Notes: generated from the letters alone by a model not told the origin. Positions 17,446 through 26,423 are shown, counted from the first letter of the stretch. The stretch: DNA of 64,000 nucleotides from an uncultured Clostridia bacterium (GCA_944382905.1 CALWNU010000045.1:1-64000), one strand, 5' to 3'. Program-made: numbers and translations.

Positions 17446-18339
17446 ATGAAAAAAATATTTCGCGTAATAGCGGTTATCCTATGCATCTCGATGCTGTTTT
17501 TGAGCGGGTGCGCAGCGGCGCCGGCCGCGACCGATACGACCATAGGTGAAACGGGGCTGCTGATCCTGCGGGTGAATCCGGAAATTGAGATTGCATACGA
17601 TAAAGATGGCAAGGTACTCTCCTTGACAGGGAAAAATGAGGATGGCAAACGCATTGTATCCGCCATGCAGGACTACACCGGCAAAAGTTGCGACAGTGTG
17701 CTGCAGGACCTGATTATGGAGATTGATAAAGCGGGGTATTTTGCAGGGGAGATCGACGGGCAGCAGAAAAATATCGTGCTGCAAATCGAGCCGGGATCGG
17801 TGCTGCCGAGCGATCATTTTTTGACGGATATGAGCACCTGCACCCAGGAAGCTGTAAAGGGGTTAAGCTTAACGTCTGGAATCGTCACCATTGGGAAAAG
17901 CGACTACGATCCGGCGTATGACACCCAAAGCCAATCGTCTTCGTATATCACATTGGAGAAGGCGAAGGAAATTGCGCTTGCACAGGCGAACGTGTCGAAA
18001 GAAGACGCAGTGTTTTCTGATAAGGATTTTGATTTTGAAAAAGGAAATCCCATTTTCGAGTTGGAATTTTATGCAAACGGGATGGAATATGAATACGACG
18101 TCCACGCGGTGACCGGCGATGTTTTGAAAGCGCAGCATGAGGTTGTCACCGAGCCGTGGGCAAACCAGGCGGCAGGCGCGGACAATGGCGCGACGTATTC
18201 TGATGCGGCGTATGGGAATGTGTCCTCCCAAAGCAGCGGCACCGCGGGCAGCTCCCAAAATGGAAACGCCGGCGGCTATCGGACAACGGATTACACGGAT
18301 TATACCAACTATACGGATGATACGGACTATCGCAGGTAA
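17446..18339 (+). CDS. Lipoprotein with RsgI-type outer domain and PepSY domain
   Basis: 297 residues. Signal peptide with lipobox LSGC (Cys22). Residues about 37-145 parallel the outer domain of the upstream RsgI: VNPEIEIAYDKDGKVLSLTG against INPEVRILLNRRGTVVHLEG, and KNEDGKR against TNADGKK. A PepSY domain follows (about 168-232, ITLEKAKEIALAQANV, then FELEFYANGMEYEYDVHAVTG). The C-terminus ends in a Tyr/Asp/Thr repeat (TDYTDYTNYTDDTDYRR). It is thus a detached sensor-like domain without the sigma-binding part, placed at the outer membrane face. It could compete with or present ligand to RsgI (inference). First gene behind the second SigI-type promoter; AAGAAGG precedes the ATG. Confidence 0.85.
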   Translation: MKKIFRVIAVILCISMLFLSGCAAAPAATDTTIGETGLLILRVNPEIEIAYDKDGKVLSLTGKNEDGKRIVSAMQDYTGKSCDSVLQDLIMEIDKAGYFAGEIDGQQKNIVLQIEPGSVLPSDHFLTDMSTCTQEAVKGLSLTSGIVTIGKSDYDPAYDTQSQSSSYITLEKAKEIALAQANVSKEDAVFSDKDFDFEKGNPIFELEFYANGMEYEYDVHAVTGDVLKAQHEVVTEPWANQAAGADNGATYSDAAYGNVSSQSSGTAGSSQNGNAGGYRTTDYTDYTNYTDDTDYRR

Positions 18340-18354
18340 GGATGGATCATTGCA

Positions 18355-19059
18355 ATGGCAGGAATTTCTTTGCAACCGCCCACCGCGTTCCGGCATGAAA
18401 AGAAACACCAGATCAACCTGCGGGAGGATCTGGTGCTTTCCTGTCGATTGCGGAAATTGTTTGCCCATGATTCCCATGCAGGCGAGGATGGGAGCTATCG
18501 CGTGACCAGTCTGTATTTTGACACGCCCTATGACGACGCCTTGCGGGACAAGAAAAATGGGGTCAGCCAACGGGAAAAATTTCGGCTGCGGTATTATGGA
18601 AAGGCGCCTGACGCCGTTCGCGTAGAAAAAAAGAGTAAAAACGGGTCGCTGTGCGCCAAGCGAAGCGCCTGGATTACCTTGGAGCAGACGCGCCTGTTGC
18701 TGCAGGGGGATTCCCGGTTCCTGCTGGAATCCCAAGATCCTTTGCTGCTGGAATTTTACAGCAAGATCCAGCGGGGGCTCCGGCCGAAGACCATTGTCCG
18801 ATACGACCGGGAAGCCTTTTTGTATAGACCGGGCAATGTACGGATCACGCTGGACCGCAATCTTAAGACAGGCCTTGGGAATCTCGATTTTTTAGCACCG
18901 CAGCTGTTTTGCCTGCAGGCTATGGATGATCCTGCTGGTACGGTGCTGGAAGTCAAATATGACGCGTTTTTGCCGGATCTGGTCCGTTTGGCGGTACAAG
19001 TCCCGGGCAGGCAGGCGCAGTCCTGTTCGAAATATGCCCTATGCCGCCGGTTTGATTGA
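18355..19059 (+). CDS. VTC-domain polyphosphate polymerase family protein
   Basis: 234 residues covering one VTC tunnel-fold domain. Basic and acidic tunnel residues are in place: RHEKKHQI, VTSLYFDTPYDDAL, KFRLRYYG, VEKKSK, VRYDREAF, RITLDRNL and VLEVKYD. In yeast Vtc4 this fold makes polyphosphate from ATP; bacterial members are mostly untested. The protein is soluble and cytosolic by sequence. It starts 15 nt after the lipoprotein gene and is followed at 21 nt by DUF4956 and then CotH, a grouping often seen in Firmicutes. Polyphosphate synthesis here is likely but unproven. Confidence 0.9.
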   Translation: MAGISLQPPTAFRHEKKHQINLREDLVLSCRLRKLFAHDSHAGEDGSYRVTSLYFDTPYDDALRDKKNGVSQREKFRLRYYGKAPDAVRVEKKSKNGSLCAKRSAWITLEQTRLLLQGDSRFLLESQDPLLLEFYSKIQRGLRPKTIVRYDREAFLYRPGNVRITLDRNLKTGLGNLDFLAPQLFCLQAMDDPAGTVLEVKYDAFLPDLVRLAVQVPGRQAQSCSKYALCRRFD

Positions 19060-19080
19060 ATAACAGGAGGGGATGCTGCC

Positions 19081-19752
19081 ATGAATTTCCGCGATATTTT
19101 TCAGTCCAGCTTTTTAGAAAACATATCCAGCGTTTCTTTGCTGGATATGGCCCTTGCGCTGGCGCTGGCCTTTCTGGTGGGGCTGTTTATTTTCTTTGTT
19201 TATAAGAAAAGCTACAGCGGGGTGATGTATTCTGCCAGCTTTGGCGTTACCCTTGTGGCCTTATGCCTGATTACGACCTTGTTGATTCTGGCGGTGGTCA
19301 GCAACGTGGTGCTGTCGCTGGGAATGGTCGGCGCATTGTCTATCGTCCGGTTCCGCGCGGCAATCAAAGAACCGATGGACATTGTGTTTTTATTTTGGTC
19401 GATTGCGGTGGGCATTGTGCTGGCAGCTGGATTTATCCCGTTGGCGGTATTTGGCAGTATTTTGATTGGCACCGCCCTGTTGTGGTTTGCCCGTAGAAAA
19501 TCGGGGGACGCTCCTTATATCCTGGTGGTCCAGTGTGAAAATCAGGAAATAGAAACCCGGGTCCGGGAACTGGTAAAATCCCAGGTGCGGCGGCTCAGTC
19601 TCAAGAGCAAAAGCGTGGAAGTTGGGTGCATTGAATTGAATTACGAGGTCCGCCTGCGGGACGATAACAGTGACTTTATCAACGATCTGGCGTCGATGCA
19701 GGGGGTTGGGCGCGCGGTGCTGGTCTCCTATCAGGGGGACTATATGGGATAA
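19081..19752 (+). CDS. DUF4956 membrane protein
   Basis: 223 residues. Four predicted membrane helices (about 20-40, 50-78, 95-112, 115-135) with the DUF4956 core VVLSLGMVGALSIVRFRAAIKEPMD, then a soluble alpha/beta C-terminal domain (about 140-223) resembling a ferredoxin-like sensor. Function unknown; genomic partners are VTC and CotH proteins, as here. A role as membrane platform or channel for the polyphosphate polymerase is inference. ATG 19081 has AGGAGGGG upstream. Confidence 0.9.
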   Translation: MNFRDIFQSSFLENISSVSLLDMALALALAFLVGLFIFFVYKKSYSGVMYSASFGVTLVALCLITTLLILAVVSNVVLSLGMVGALSIVRFRAAIKEPMDIVFLFWSIAVGIVLAAGFIPLAVFGSILIGTALLWFARRKSGDAPYILVVQCENQEIETRVRELVKSQVRRLSLKSKSVEVGCIELNYEVRLRDDNSDFINDLASMQGVGRAVLVSYQGDYMG

Positions 19753-19756
19753 TGTG

Positions 19757-21202
19757 ATGATACAGCATAAGAAAATGGATGTAATCTGCATTGGCGCAAT
19801 CGCTTTGGCATTTGTGATTGCGGCATTGCTTTGGCTGGGGGCGCAAGCGGGAATTTTCCCGTCGGCTTCCCACCCAGAATATGCCGTTCGCCTGTTTGAC
19901 GACGGAAAGGTCCATACGATTGACCTTCAGATAGACGATTGGGACGCTTTTGTCGCCGGCGCCCAGGAAAAAGAGTATGTGCCCTGTACGGTCACAATCG
20001 ACGGGGCAGTTTTCCATCAGGTGGGATTGCGGGCGAAAGGGAGCAATTCCTTGAAGCTGATCGGGGAATATGGATTGTCCCGCTATAGCATGAAGCTGGA
20101 GTTTGACCATTATATAGATGGCGGGAATTATTATGGGCTGGACGCCCTTTCTTTGGACACTTCCTTTCAGGATAACAGTTATCTGAAGACCTATCTGGTC
20201 TATGACATGATGGCGTTTATGGGCGTACCAGCGCCGTTGTGCAGCTACACTTGGGTGACGGTCAACGGTGTGGACTGGGGACTGTTTTTGGCGATTGAAG
20301 AGCCGGAAGATGCGTTTTTGCGGCGGAACTTCGGGACGGATCCGGGTAATTTGTATAAGCCGGATTATCAGTCCCTCAGCGCGGAAAATGCAGATTTGGC
20401 GTTACGGTATTTGGGCGACGATCCAAAACATTACCCCAACATTTTTGAAAACGCCAAAACAAAAACCACAAAAGCCGATCAGCAAAGGCTGATTGCGGCG
20501 CTAAAGGTGCTGTCCACCGGGGAAAATCTGAATACGGCCGTGAATGTGGACGAGGTGCTGCGGTATTTTACCGTGCAGGTGTTTGTCATGAACTGGGATA
20601 GCTATCTCGGCAGAACGGGACACAACTATTTTCTATATGAAAAAGACGGGATCCTTAGCATACTCCCCTGGGATTATAATTTGGCGTTCGGTACCTATGC
20701 TCTTGGCATGACGAACCCGATCCGGGATCCCAACGTCTTGATCAATTATCCCGTGGATACGCCGGCAGAAGGACAGGTCATGCTCAATCGGCCGCTATAT
20801 CACAACATGATGAAAAATAATGAATATTTTACCCAGTATCACCAGTATTTCGATCAGTTTCTTTCCCGTTATTTCGAAAACAACCGGTTCCTTACCGTCC
20901 TGCGGCAGACCGAGCAACTCATCGCCCCTTATGTGCAGAAGGATCCTACTGCGTTTTGTTCGTTTGCAGATCACCAACTGGCGGTAGATACCCTCGAGCA
21001 GGTTTGCTTGCTGCGCGCCCAAAGTGTGCGGGGGCAGCTTGCAGGGGAAATCCCTGCGACCATCCTGGGCCAACAGGAAAATCCGGGGACAGGGGTGGAC
21101 GCTTCGACAGTCCAGATGGAAACAATGGGCGACTTCGACGACCTGGAGTCGGCCAAAGAAAGGCAGGACGCGGCAAAAAGACGGGTGCAGGAATCGAGGT
21201 AA
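19757..21202 (+). CDS. CotH-family protein kinase, membrane-anchored
   Basis: 481 residues. N-terminal membrane helix (about 9-30), then a CotH kinase domain facing outside. Typical segments: VGLRAKGSNSLKL, the glycine-rich MNWDSYLGRTGHNYFLY, and the metal-binding LPWDYNLAFGTY. CotH of Bacillus is an atypical kinase that phosphorylates serines of the spore coat protein CotB; vegetative surface CotH proteins occur in Clostridia. The C-terminal 50 residues are hydrophilic and probably unstructured. It starts 4 nt after DUF4956 and is the last gene before a strong terminator. Confidence 0.93.
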   Translation: MIQHKKMDVICIGAIALAFVIAALLWLGAQAGIFPSASHPEYAVRLFDDGKVHTIDLQIDDWDAFVAGAQEKEYVPCTVTIDGAVFHQVGLRAKGSNSLKLIGEYGLSRYSMKLEFDHYIDGGNYYGLDALSLDTSFQDNSYLKTYLVYDMMAFMGVPAPLCSYTWVTVNGVDWGLFLAIEEPEDAFLRRNFGTDPGNLYKPDYQSLSAENADLALRYLGDDPKHYPNIFENAKTKTTKADQQRLIAALKVLSTGENLNTAVNVDEVLRYFTVQVFVMNWDSYLGRTGHNYFLYEKDGILSILPWDYNLAFGTYALGMTNPIRDPNVLINYPVDTPAEGQVMLNRPLYHNMMKNNEYFTQYHQYFDQFLSRYFENNRFLTVLRQTEQLIAPYVQKDPTAFCSFADHQLAVDTLEQVCLLRAQSVRGQLAGEIPATILGQQENPGTGVDASTVQMETMGDFDDLESAKERQDAAKRRVQESR

Positions 21203-21205
21203 CGC

Positions 21206-21243
21206 AAAAAAATGAGGCGGAATTGTCCGCCTCATTTTTTTGT
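21206..21243 (+). terminator. Intrinsic terminator of the CotH operon
   Basis: AAAAATGAGGCGGA stem with an ATTG-type loop and its complement, ending in seven T. Confidence 0.9.
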
Positions 21244-21293
21244 GCAAGGATTTGGGTTTGGCCATCGGCAGGACAGGGGATACAACAGGGGAG

Positions 21294-21341
21294 AAAAAAG
21301 GCGGTGGAAAAAGCAAGTCCACTTTTTCCACCGCCTTTTTT
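21294..21341. terminator. Bidirectional intrinsic terminator
   Basis: Long stem GGCGGTGGAAAAAG/CTTTTTCCACCGCC flanked by an A-run and a T-run. It lies 9 nt from the stop of the minus-strand M23 peptidase gene and most likely ends that transcript. Confidence 0.85.
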
Positions 21342-21349
21342 GTCATGTG

Positions 21350-22711
21350 TTAATACAAGAATCCCGCCGGATCCTGATGGGCGCCGTCAATACGGAATTC
21401 AACATGTAAATGCGAGCCGCCTGTGGGATTGGAAGGAGAAGGGGAGGGGATGACCCAGCCGGAGTTCCCCACATAGCCGATGGTCTGTCCTTTCTCCACC
21501 ACATCGCCGACAGAAACCACAATGCTACTCGTATGAGCGTACAAGGTAGTATACCCGCCGCCATGGTCGATGATGCAGAAAAGCCCGTAGCCGCTGCTTC
21601 CGTTGTTCTGCACTTTCACCACCGTACCGGCACCGCAGGCAACAATCCGCGCACCGTAAATGCTGGTTCCGCTGCCGGCAATATCCATCCCGGTGTGGAA
21701 ATCCGTCCCTTGGAATCTCCATCCGTACGGAGAAGAGATGTAAGAATATCCGGGTACCGGCCAAGCCCAGGTGCCGTCGCCCTGGTATTCACCGGTGGAT
21801 TCCAAATTGGCATAAATCTGATCGATCTCCGCCTGGATCTGCTTTTGTTTTTCCTGCAGCGCGGCGGTATCCGCCAAAAACGCTTGTTCCATCGCGTTGA
21901 TGTCGCTGATATATTCCTGTGCCTCAGCAGACTGAGAACTCAGCTGATTTTTCAGCGTTTCCAAAGAAGCGGTGCTTCCTTCCAGTTCTGCTTTGTCATT
22001 GGCCAAGGATTCCTGTGTGGCGTTCAGCTCCTCAATTTGCGCTTCCAATTGGTCGATGACCGATTGATCCCGTTCTGACATCCGGGTTACCGTTTCCACG
22101 CGAACCGAGAAATCTGCAAAACTTTCCGATCCCAACAGATATTCCCAGAAAGAATAGTCGGGAGCCATATAAGAGCTGCGGATGCTTTCTTTGAATTGGT
22201 CGTATTGATTGGCAATCGACTGCTCCAGCCCGGCGATCTGCTCGTTGGCCTGGTCAATATTTTGTTGCAGCAGGTCGATCTTTTGCTGCGTCAGCTGAAT
22301 CTGCTGACTGGTGCTGTAAAGCTGGCTGTCGATATTGTCTTTTTGCAGTTGCGCCTGCTCTTTCTGATCCTTGGTTGCATCGATTTGCTGCTGCAAAGCA
22401 GATTGCTGCTGCTGCAGATCAGAAATCTGCTGGTTGAGATCGTCCAGCTGTTGTTGCTGTTGCTGCTGCTGTTCCATTTGTTCCGGCGTCATTTCGGAAG
22501 ACTCTCCGGATGTTTGTGCCTGAGAATCTTCGCCAGCAGCGGGCGTTTGAGACTCCGGCGCAGGCGTTTGGGTATTTTCGGCGACAGAAGCGTCGCCCGG
22601 TCCAAACCCCAAGTCTGCATCATAAAAGCCCATGGCATGCGCATTGGGAATACAAAGCAGCATTACCGCGAACGCGCAGACAAAGGCAAAGATATTTCGT
22701 TTCTGATTCAT
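21350..22711 (-). CDS. M23 peptidase with long coiled coil (EnvC/PcsB-like murein hydrolase)
   Basis: 453 residues. Signal peptide (about 1-26), a Pro/Glu/Ser/Gln linker with a polyglutamine run, a two-part coiled coil (about 85-325), then an M23 lysostaphin-type domain (about 330-453). Zinc ligands are visible as HTGMD and HLHVEF. The layout is that of EnvC/PcsB-type factors that cleave peptidoglycan cross-bridges during division, usually under FtsEX control. ATG 22711 has GGAGG upstream; the longer frame to 22837 runs through the promoter region. FtsEX is not adjacent, though an FtsX-type exporter lies about 5 kb away. Single gene. Confidence 0.92.
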   Translation of the reverse strand: MNQKRNIFAFVCAFAVMLLCIPNAHAMGFYDADLGFGPGDASVAENTQTPAPESQTPAAGEDSQAQTSGESSEMTPEQMEQQQQQQQQLDDLNQQISDLQQQQSALQQQIDATKDQKEQAQLQKDNIDSQLYSTSQQIQLTQQKIDLLQQNIDQANEQIAGLEQSIANQYDQFKESIRSSYMAPDYSFWEYLLGSESFADFSVRVETVTRMSERDQSVIDQLEAQIEELNATQESLANDKAELEGSTASLETLKNQLSSQSAEAQEYISDINAMEQAFLADTAALQEKQKQIQAEIDQIYANLESTGEYQGDGTWAWPVPGYSYISSPYGWRFQGTDFHTGMDIAGSGTSIYGARIVACGAGTVVKVQNNGSSGYGLFCIIDHGGGYTTLYAHTSSIVVSVGDVVEKGQTIGYVGNSGWVIPSPSPSNPTGGSHLHVEFRIDGAHQDPAGFLY

Positions 22712-22867
22712 GCAAGCCACCCTCCAGGTAAAACGGATCCTAGTTTTTCTTTCTCTACTATACAATTTATACTTGTTTTCAGATTTTGTCAATGCTAGAA
22801 TAATTCTGTCGAAGGAAAAAACAAAGACATTATGCAATTGGAAGAATTTGAAAAAGGATGGATTGCA

Positions 22868-23743
22868 GTGGGAAATCGGGTCAAAGGAATCGCATTGGTC
22901 ATCTTATCGGCAGTCATTTTTGGCGTTACCCCAACGATGGTCAAATACACCTATAGCCATGGGTCCAACCCGGTGGTAATGACCATGTTCCGCTCTCTTC
23001 TGCCGATTCCCATTATCCTGGCCGTGCTAGCGGCGCAGAAGATTTCGTTGAAAATCCCGATCCGGCTTTTTGGAAAGATCGGAGTGATCGCTTTGGTGGG
23101 GTCTACCGCCACCACTATCATGCTCAATATGTCGTACCATTATATTCCGGTGGGGATGGCGACTACGCTGCATTTTGTATATCCGACCTTTGTGTCTTTG
23201 CTTTGCTTTTTCTTTTATCGGGAGCGGATCGACCGGGCCAAAATCCTGGCGCTTGTCATTTCCAGCAGCGGGATCCTTTGCTTTTTCCAAGGAAACGGCA
23301 GCGGAAGTATCGCAGGAATCCTGTTGGCGCTCGGTTCCGGGTTAACCTATGCGTTTTACATGGTATCGGTGGACAAATGGGGCGTGAAAAACCTGCACCC
23401 CATGGTGTTTTCGTTTTATACCTGCTTGTTTGTTTCGATTGACACGTTTATCTATGGGGCACTGACTCACCAAATTACCTTTGGCTTGAGCGGATTGTCC
23501 TGGATCTATACCTTTATTGTGGCCGTATCCGTTTCTGTAGGCGCCAATGCGTTTTTGCAGATGGGCATTCGGGACACCGGCGCTTCCACCGCCGCCATTT
23601 TGAGCATGTTCGAACCGATTACCAGCGTGATTTGCGGGGTGCTGATTTTGCACGAAAGCCTTTCCGGGCTCAAATTGCTCGGATGCGTGTTGATTTTGTT
23701 TGCCGTGTATTTGCTGACGCGCAAACGCGCTGTTGTCGAATAA
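22868..23743 (+). CDS. EamA-family (DMT) transporter
   Basis: About 291 residues with ten predicted membrane helices in two EamA repeats: first KGIALVILSAVIFGVTPTMVKY, second beginning near SIAGILLALGSGLTYAFYMV. Typical of drug/metabolite exporters; substrate unknown. GTG 22868 has AAAGGA at 9 nt and puts the first helix at the N-terminus as in the family. An in-frame ATG at 22832 would add twelve mainly hydrophilic residues and has a poorer site. Confidence 0.85.
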   Translation: MGNRVKGIALVILSAVIFGVTPTMVKYTYSHGSNPVVMTMFRSLLPIPIILAVLAAQKISLKIPIRLFGKIGVIALVGSTATTIMLNMSYHYIPVGMATTLHFVYPTFVSLLCFFFYRERIDRAKILALVISSSGILCFFQGNGSGSIAGILLALGSGLTYAFYMVSVDKWGVKNLHPMVFSFYTCLFVSIDTFIYGALTHQITFGLSGLSWIYTFIVAVSVSVGANAFLQMGIRDTGASTAAILSMFEPITSVICGVLILHESLSGLKLLGCVLILFAVYLLTRKRAVVE

Positions 23744-23859
23744 CGCCGCGTTCGTCGCGTCGTGCCAAAAGAAAATCCCTTGGGTATGAACGGGCTCGAA
23801 AAGGGAATACTGGGTGTAATTCTTTTTTCTAGCTTTTGGGATAAAAAAGATGATTTTGG

Positions 23860-23888
23860 TTGCTTTTTGAAAAGCGGCATGGTATCAT
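23860..23888 (+). promoter_or_regulatory. SigA-like promoter of the small winged-helix gene
   Basis: TTGCTT (23860-23865), 17 nt, TATCAT (23883-23888), about 70 nt before the ATG at 23961. Confidence 0.5.
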
Positions 23889-23960
23889 AAAAGTATACTT
23901 TTTTGCAGTGCTTCACAGCCGCCTATAACCGGTTGTGAGTAAGAGAAAGGAGATCTGAGG

Positions 23961-24140
23961 ATGGAAACCAAAGAAAAAGTGTTGGAAGTCATGCGGGAGG
24001 CGGGAAAGCCCTTGTCTGCCGGAGAGGTAGAAAAACTTTCGGGGTTGGACCGCAAGGAAATTGACAAAGCGTTCAAAGAACTGAAAAAAGAAGAAGCCAT
24101 TGTTTCCCCGGTCCGCTGCAAATGGGAACCTGCGAAATAA
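23961..24140 (+). CDS. Small winged-helix DNA-binding-like protein
   Basis: 59 residues: one compact helix-turn-helix with wing ([39 protein letters not shown], then [12 protein letters not shown]). It matches a group of about 60-residue Clostridial 'transcriptional regulator' proteins with no effector domain. ATG 23961 is preceded by AAAGGAGATCTGAGG. It has its own promoter and is followed by a 13-bp hairpin. Targets unknown. With one Cys and no partner domain, it may act as a dimeric repressor or nucleoid-type protein (inference). Confidence 0.75.
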   Translation: METKEKVLEVMREAGKPLSAGEVEKLSGLDRKEIDKAFKELKKEEAIVSPVRCKWEPAK

Positions 24141-24160
24141 ACAAAAACGATTCTTTTCTG

Positions 24161-24190
24161 CAACAGCCGCCTGTTTCCAGGCGGCTGTTG
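24161..24190. terminator. Hairpin between convergent genes
   Basis: Perfect 13-bp inverted repeat CAACAGCCGCCTG/CAGGCGGCTGTTG with a TTTC loop. The T-tails are poor on both strands, so termination is probable but not certain. Confidence 0.55.
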
Positions 24191-24192
24191 CG

Positions 24193-24831
24193 CTATCGGT
24201 TGATTGGCGGCATTTCTGTATCCAGACGCCTTTTTTCTTCGATGAGCCGGTCCGCCAGGTCTGCTATGGTATCCATAGAAAGCAGCAGCGGCTGCTCTGC
24301 CGGGAGGGTCGCTTCGTATTCCTGGAGGACAAACTGCTGGTACTTCCCCAGCAAGGCGGGGGAGATGCCGTTGATCGAGGTCGGGTGAGCCTGCGCCAGG
24401 ACCGGGCGGACGGATTGCTTCCACCAGGGCGCTTGCATTTGCTGGCGGTCCCAGCGGAAACATTCCGTCCAGCCAGGGGCAAAACCATGGCGGGGAACCG
24501 GATCCAGCTGTTTTGCACGGGACCAGATGGCATCGTGGAAAAAGCGGTCCCAAAGAATATCGGTCAGAAGATGGATGAGATACCCATCCAAAAGAGCAGG
24601 GTCTTCTGGCGCAGGGTGCGCCAAAGCGAATGCGGCCACGTTTTGTTCCCACTGATCCAGCGTTTCGGCGCGCAGATGGGCACGCCACCTCGTACTTTTA
24701 TCAGCGAATCCATCGGTATTGACGCTGTCTGGGGCGATGCAGCCCAGGTAAAACGAGGGGCTGTCCAGCCACCGGGGATTCGCTTGGGTATACCGCCAGC
24801 CGGTATACAAATGGATCATGCAAGAAGCCAT
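24193..24831 (-). CDS. Zinc-dependent phospholipase C/S1-P1-nuclease-like protein
   Basis: 212 residues, mostly helical. It opens with MIHLYTGWRYTQ and FYLGCIAPDSVN, and later has GYLIHLLTDILWDRFFH. His/Asp residues in this spacing resemble the zinc ligands of the PLC/S1-P1 fold and parallel the clearer member at 55842-56633. No signal peptide, so probably cytosolic. ATG 24831 has AAAGGAAGAG upstream; an in-frame ATG at 24819 is possible. Activity is not established and the family call is moderate. Confidence 0.6.
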   Translation of the reverse strand: MASCMIHLYTGWRYTQANPRWLDSPSFYLGCIAPDSVNTDGFADKSTRWRAHLRAETLDQWEQNVAAFALAHPAPEDPALLDGYLIHLLTDILWDRFFHDAIWSRAKQLDPVPRHGFAPGWTECFRWDRQQMQAPWWKQSVRPVLAQAHPTSINGISPALLGKYQQFVLQEYEATLPAEQPLLLSMDTIADLADRLIEEKRRLDTEMPPINR

Positions 24832-24865
24832 GCATCTCTTCCTTTCTATTTCCGCTCTAGCCAAA

Positions 24866-24896
24866 GATAACCCCCGTTTGGCAAACGGGGGTTATC
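24866..24896. terminator. Long inverted repeat behind guaB
   Basis: Perfect 14-bp arms GATAACCCCCGTTT/AAACGGGGGTTATC around a 3-nt loop, 22 nt beyond the guaB stop in its direction. The T-tail is short, so it may work as an RNA-stabilising hairpin as well as a terminator. Confidence 0.6.
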
Positions 24897-24917
24897 CGGT
24901 ACCGGTTTGAGCCGGTG

Positions 24918-26423
24918 TTATTTGATGGATTTGTTATTGTCTTTTAAGACCACGTCATGCGCACCGCCTTCGACAATGCTGGTGGCGGAAACCAATGTAA
25001 TCTTTGCCTTTTGCTGCAGCTCCGGGATGGACAACGCGCCGCAGTTGCACATCGTAGAACGCACTTTGTGCAGCGTGATGCTCAAATTATCCTTCAAGGA
25101 GCCGGCGTACGGGACATACGAATCCACGCCCTCTTCGAAGGAAAGCTTCGCTTCGCCGCCCAGGTCATAGCGCTGCCAGTTGCGTGCCCGGCTGGAACCT
25201 TCGCCCCAATATTCCTTCATGTAATTGCCGTTGATCATCACTTTATTGGAGGGGCTTTCGTCAAACCGGGAGAAATACCGCCCCAACATGATGAAGTCCG
25301 CCCCCATGGCCAGCGCCAAGGTGACGTGATAATCGTGGACGATACCGCCATCGGAGCAAACCGGAACATAAATGCCGGTTTTTTCGTAGTATTCGTCTCT
25401 CGCTTTGGCCACTTCAATGAGCGCAGTAGCCTGTCCGCGGCCAATGCCTTTTTGCTCCCGGGTGATGCAGATCGAGCCGCCGCCGATACCGACTTTGACA
25501 AAATCCGCGCCTGCTTCGGCCAAGAACAGGAAACCTTCTCGGTCGACGACGTTTCCGGCTCCGATTTTCACCGAATCGCCGTATTTGGCCCGGGTCCAGT
25601 CCAGGGTGCGTTTCTGCCACTCAGAAAAGCCCTCGGACGAGTCAATGCACAACACGTCGGCGCCCGCTTCCACCAACGCGGGGATTCGCTCCTCATAGTC
25701 GCGGGTGTTGATCCCTGCGCCGACCACATAGCGTTTGGAAGTGTCCAGCAATTCCAACGGGTTTTCCTTATGAGAATCGTAGTCCTTGCGGAATACCATA
25801 TACAGCAGGCGCTGGTTGCTGTCGATCACCGGCAGGCTGTTGAGCTTATGGTCCCAGATAATATTGTTGGCTTCTTTTAACGTGATGCCTTCTTTTGCAT
25901 AGATCAGGTTTTCAAACGGGGTCATAAACTCCGACACCTGGGTGGCGGGGTCCATGCGGCTGACCCGGTAATCGCGGCTGGTGACAATACCCAAAAGTTT
26001 GCCTTCCGCCGTGCCGTCGTCCGTTACCGCTACCGTGGAATGGCCTGTTTTCTCCTTCAGGTTCAAAATGTCCTGTAAGGTCTGGTCCGGACGGATATTG
26101 GAATCACTGCGGACAAAGCCAGCCTTGTAATTTTTCACCCGGGAGACCATGGCGGCCTCGTCGGCGATGGACTGGGAGCCGTAAATAAAGGAAATACCGC
26201 CCTCACGCGCCAGAGCGATGGCCATCTTTTCTCCGGAAACCGCCTGCATGATGGCGGAAACCAGCGGGATGTTCATCGCCAGCGCAGGCTGTTCGCCTTT
26301 TTTGAATTTGACCACAGGCGTTTTTAAGCTAACGTTGTTCGGGATGCATTCTGAAGAGGAATAGCCAGGAACCAGAAGATACTCGCTAAAGGTACGGGAA
26401 GGTTCTTCATAGAAAAAAGCCAT
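24918..26423 (-). CDS. guaB: IMP dehydrogenase
   Basis: 501 residues. Oxidises IMP to XMP with NAD, the committed step of GMP synthesis. Barrel start with [20 protein letters not shown]; two CBS domains (about 105-225); the catalytic loop [12 protein letters not shown] holds the active Cys; the flap [11 protein letters not shown] lies near the C-terminus. The loop reads [10 protein letters not shown] in place of the usual GPGSICTTR, as in a divergent Clostridial IMPDH branch. ATG 26423 has AGGAGA upstream. Single gene, divergent from an ABC exporter. Confidence 0.93.
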   Translation of the reverse strand: MAFFYEEPSRTFSEYLLVPGYSSSECIPNNVSLKTPVVKFKKGEQPALAMNIPLVSAIMQAVSGEKMAIALAREGGISFIYGSQSIADEAAMVSRVKNYKAGFVRSDSNIRPDQTLQDILNLKEKTGHSTVAVTDDGTAEGKLLGIVTSRDYRVSRMDPATQVSEFMTPFENLIYAKEGITLKEANNIIWDHKLNSLPVIDSNQRLLYMVFRKDYDSHKENPLELLDTSKRYVVGAGINTRDYEERIPALVEAGADVLCIDSSEGFSEWQKRTLDWTRAKYGDSVKIGAGNVVDREGFLFLAEAGADFVKVGIGGGSICITREQKGIGRGQATALIEVAKARDEYYEKTGIYVPVCSDGGIVHDYHVTLALAMGADFIMLGRYFSRFDESPSNKVMINGNYMKEYWGEGSSRARNWQRYDLGGEAKLSFEEGVDSYVPYAGSLKDNLSITLHKVRSTMCNCGALSIPELQQKAKITLVSATSIVEGGAHDVVLKDNNKSIK

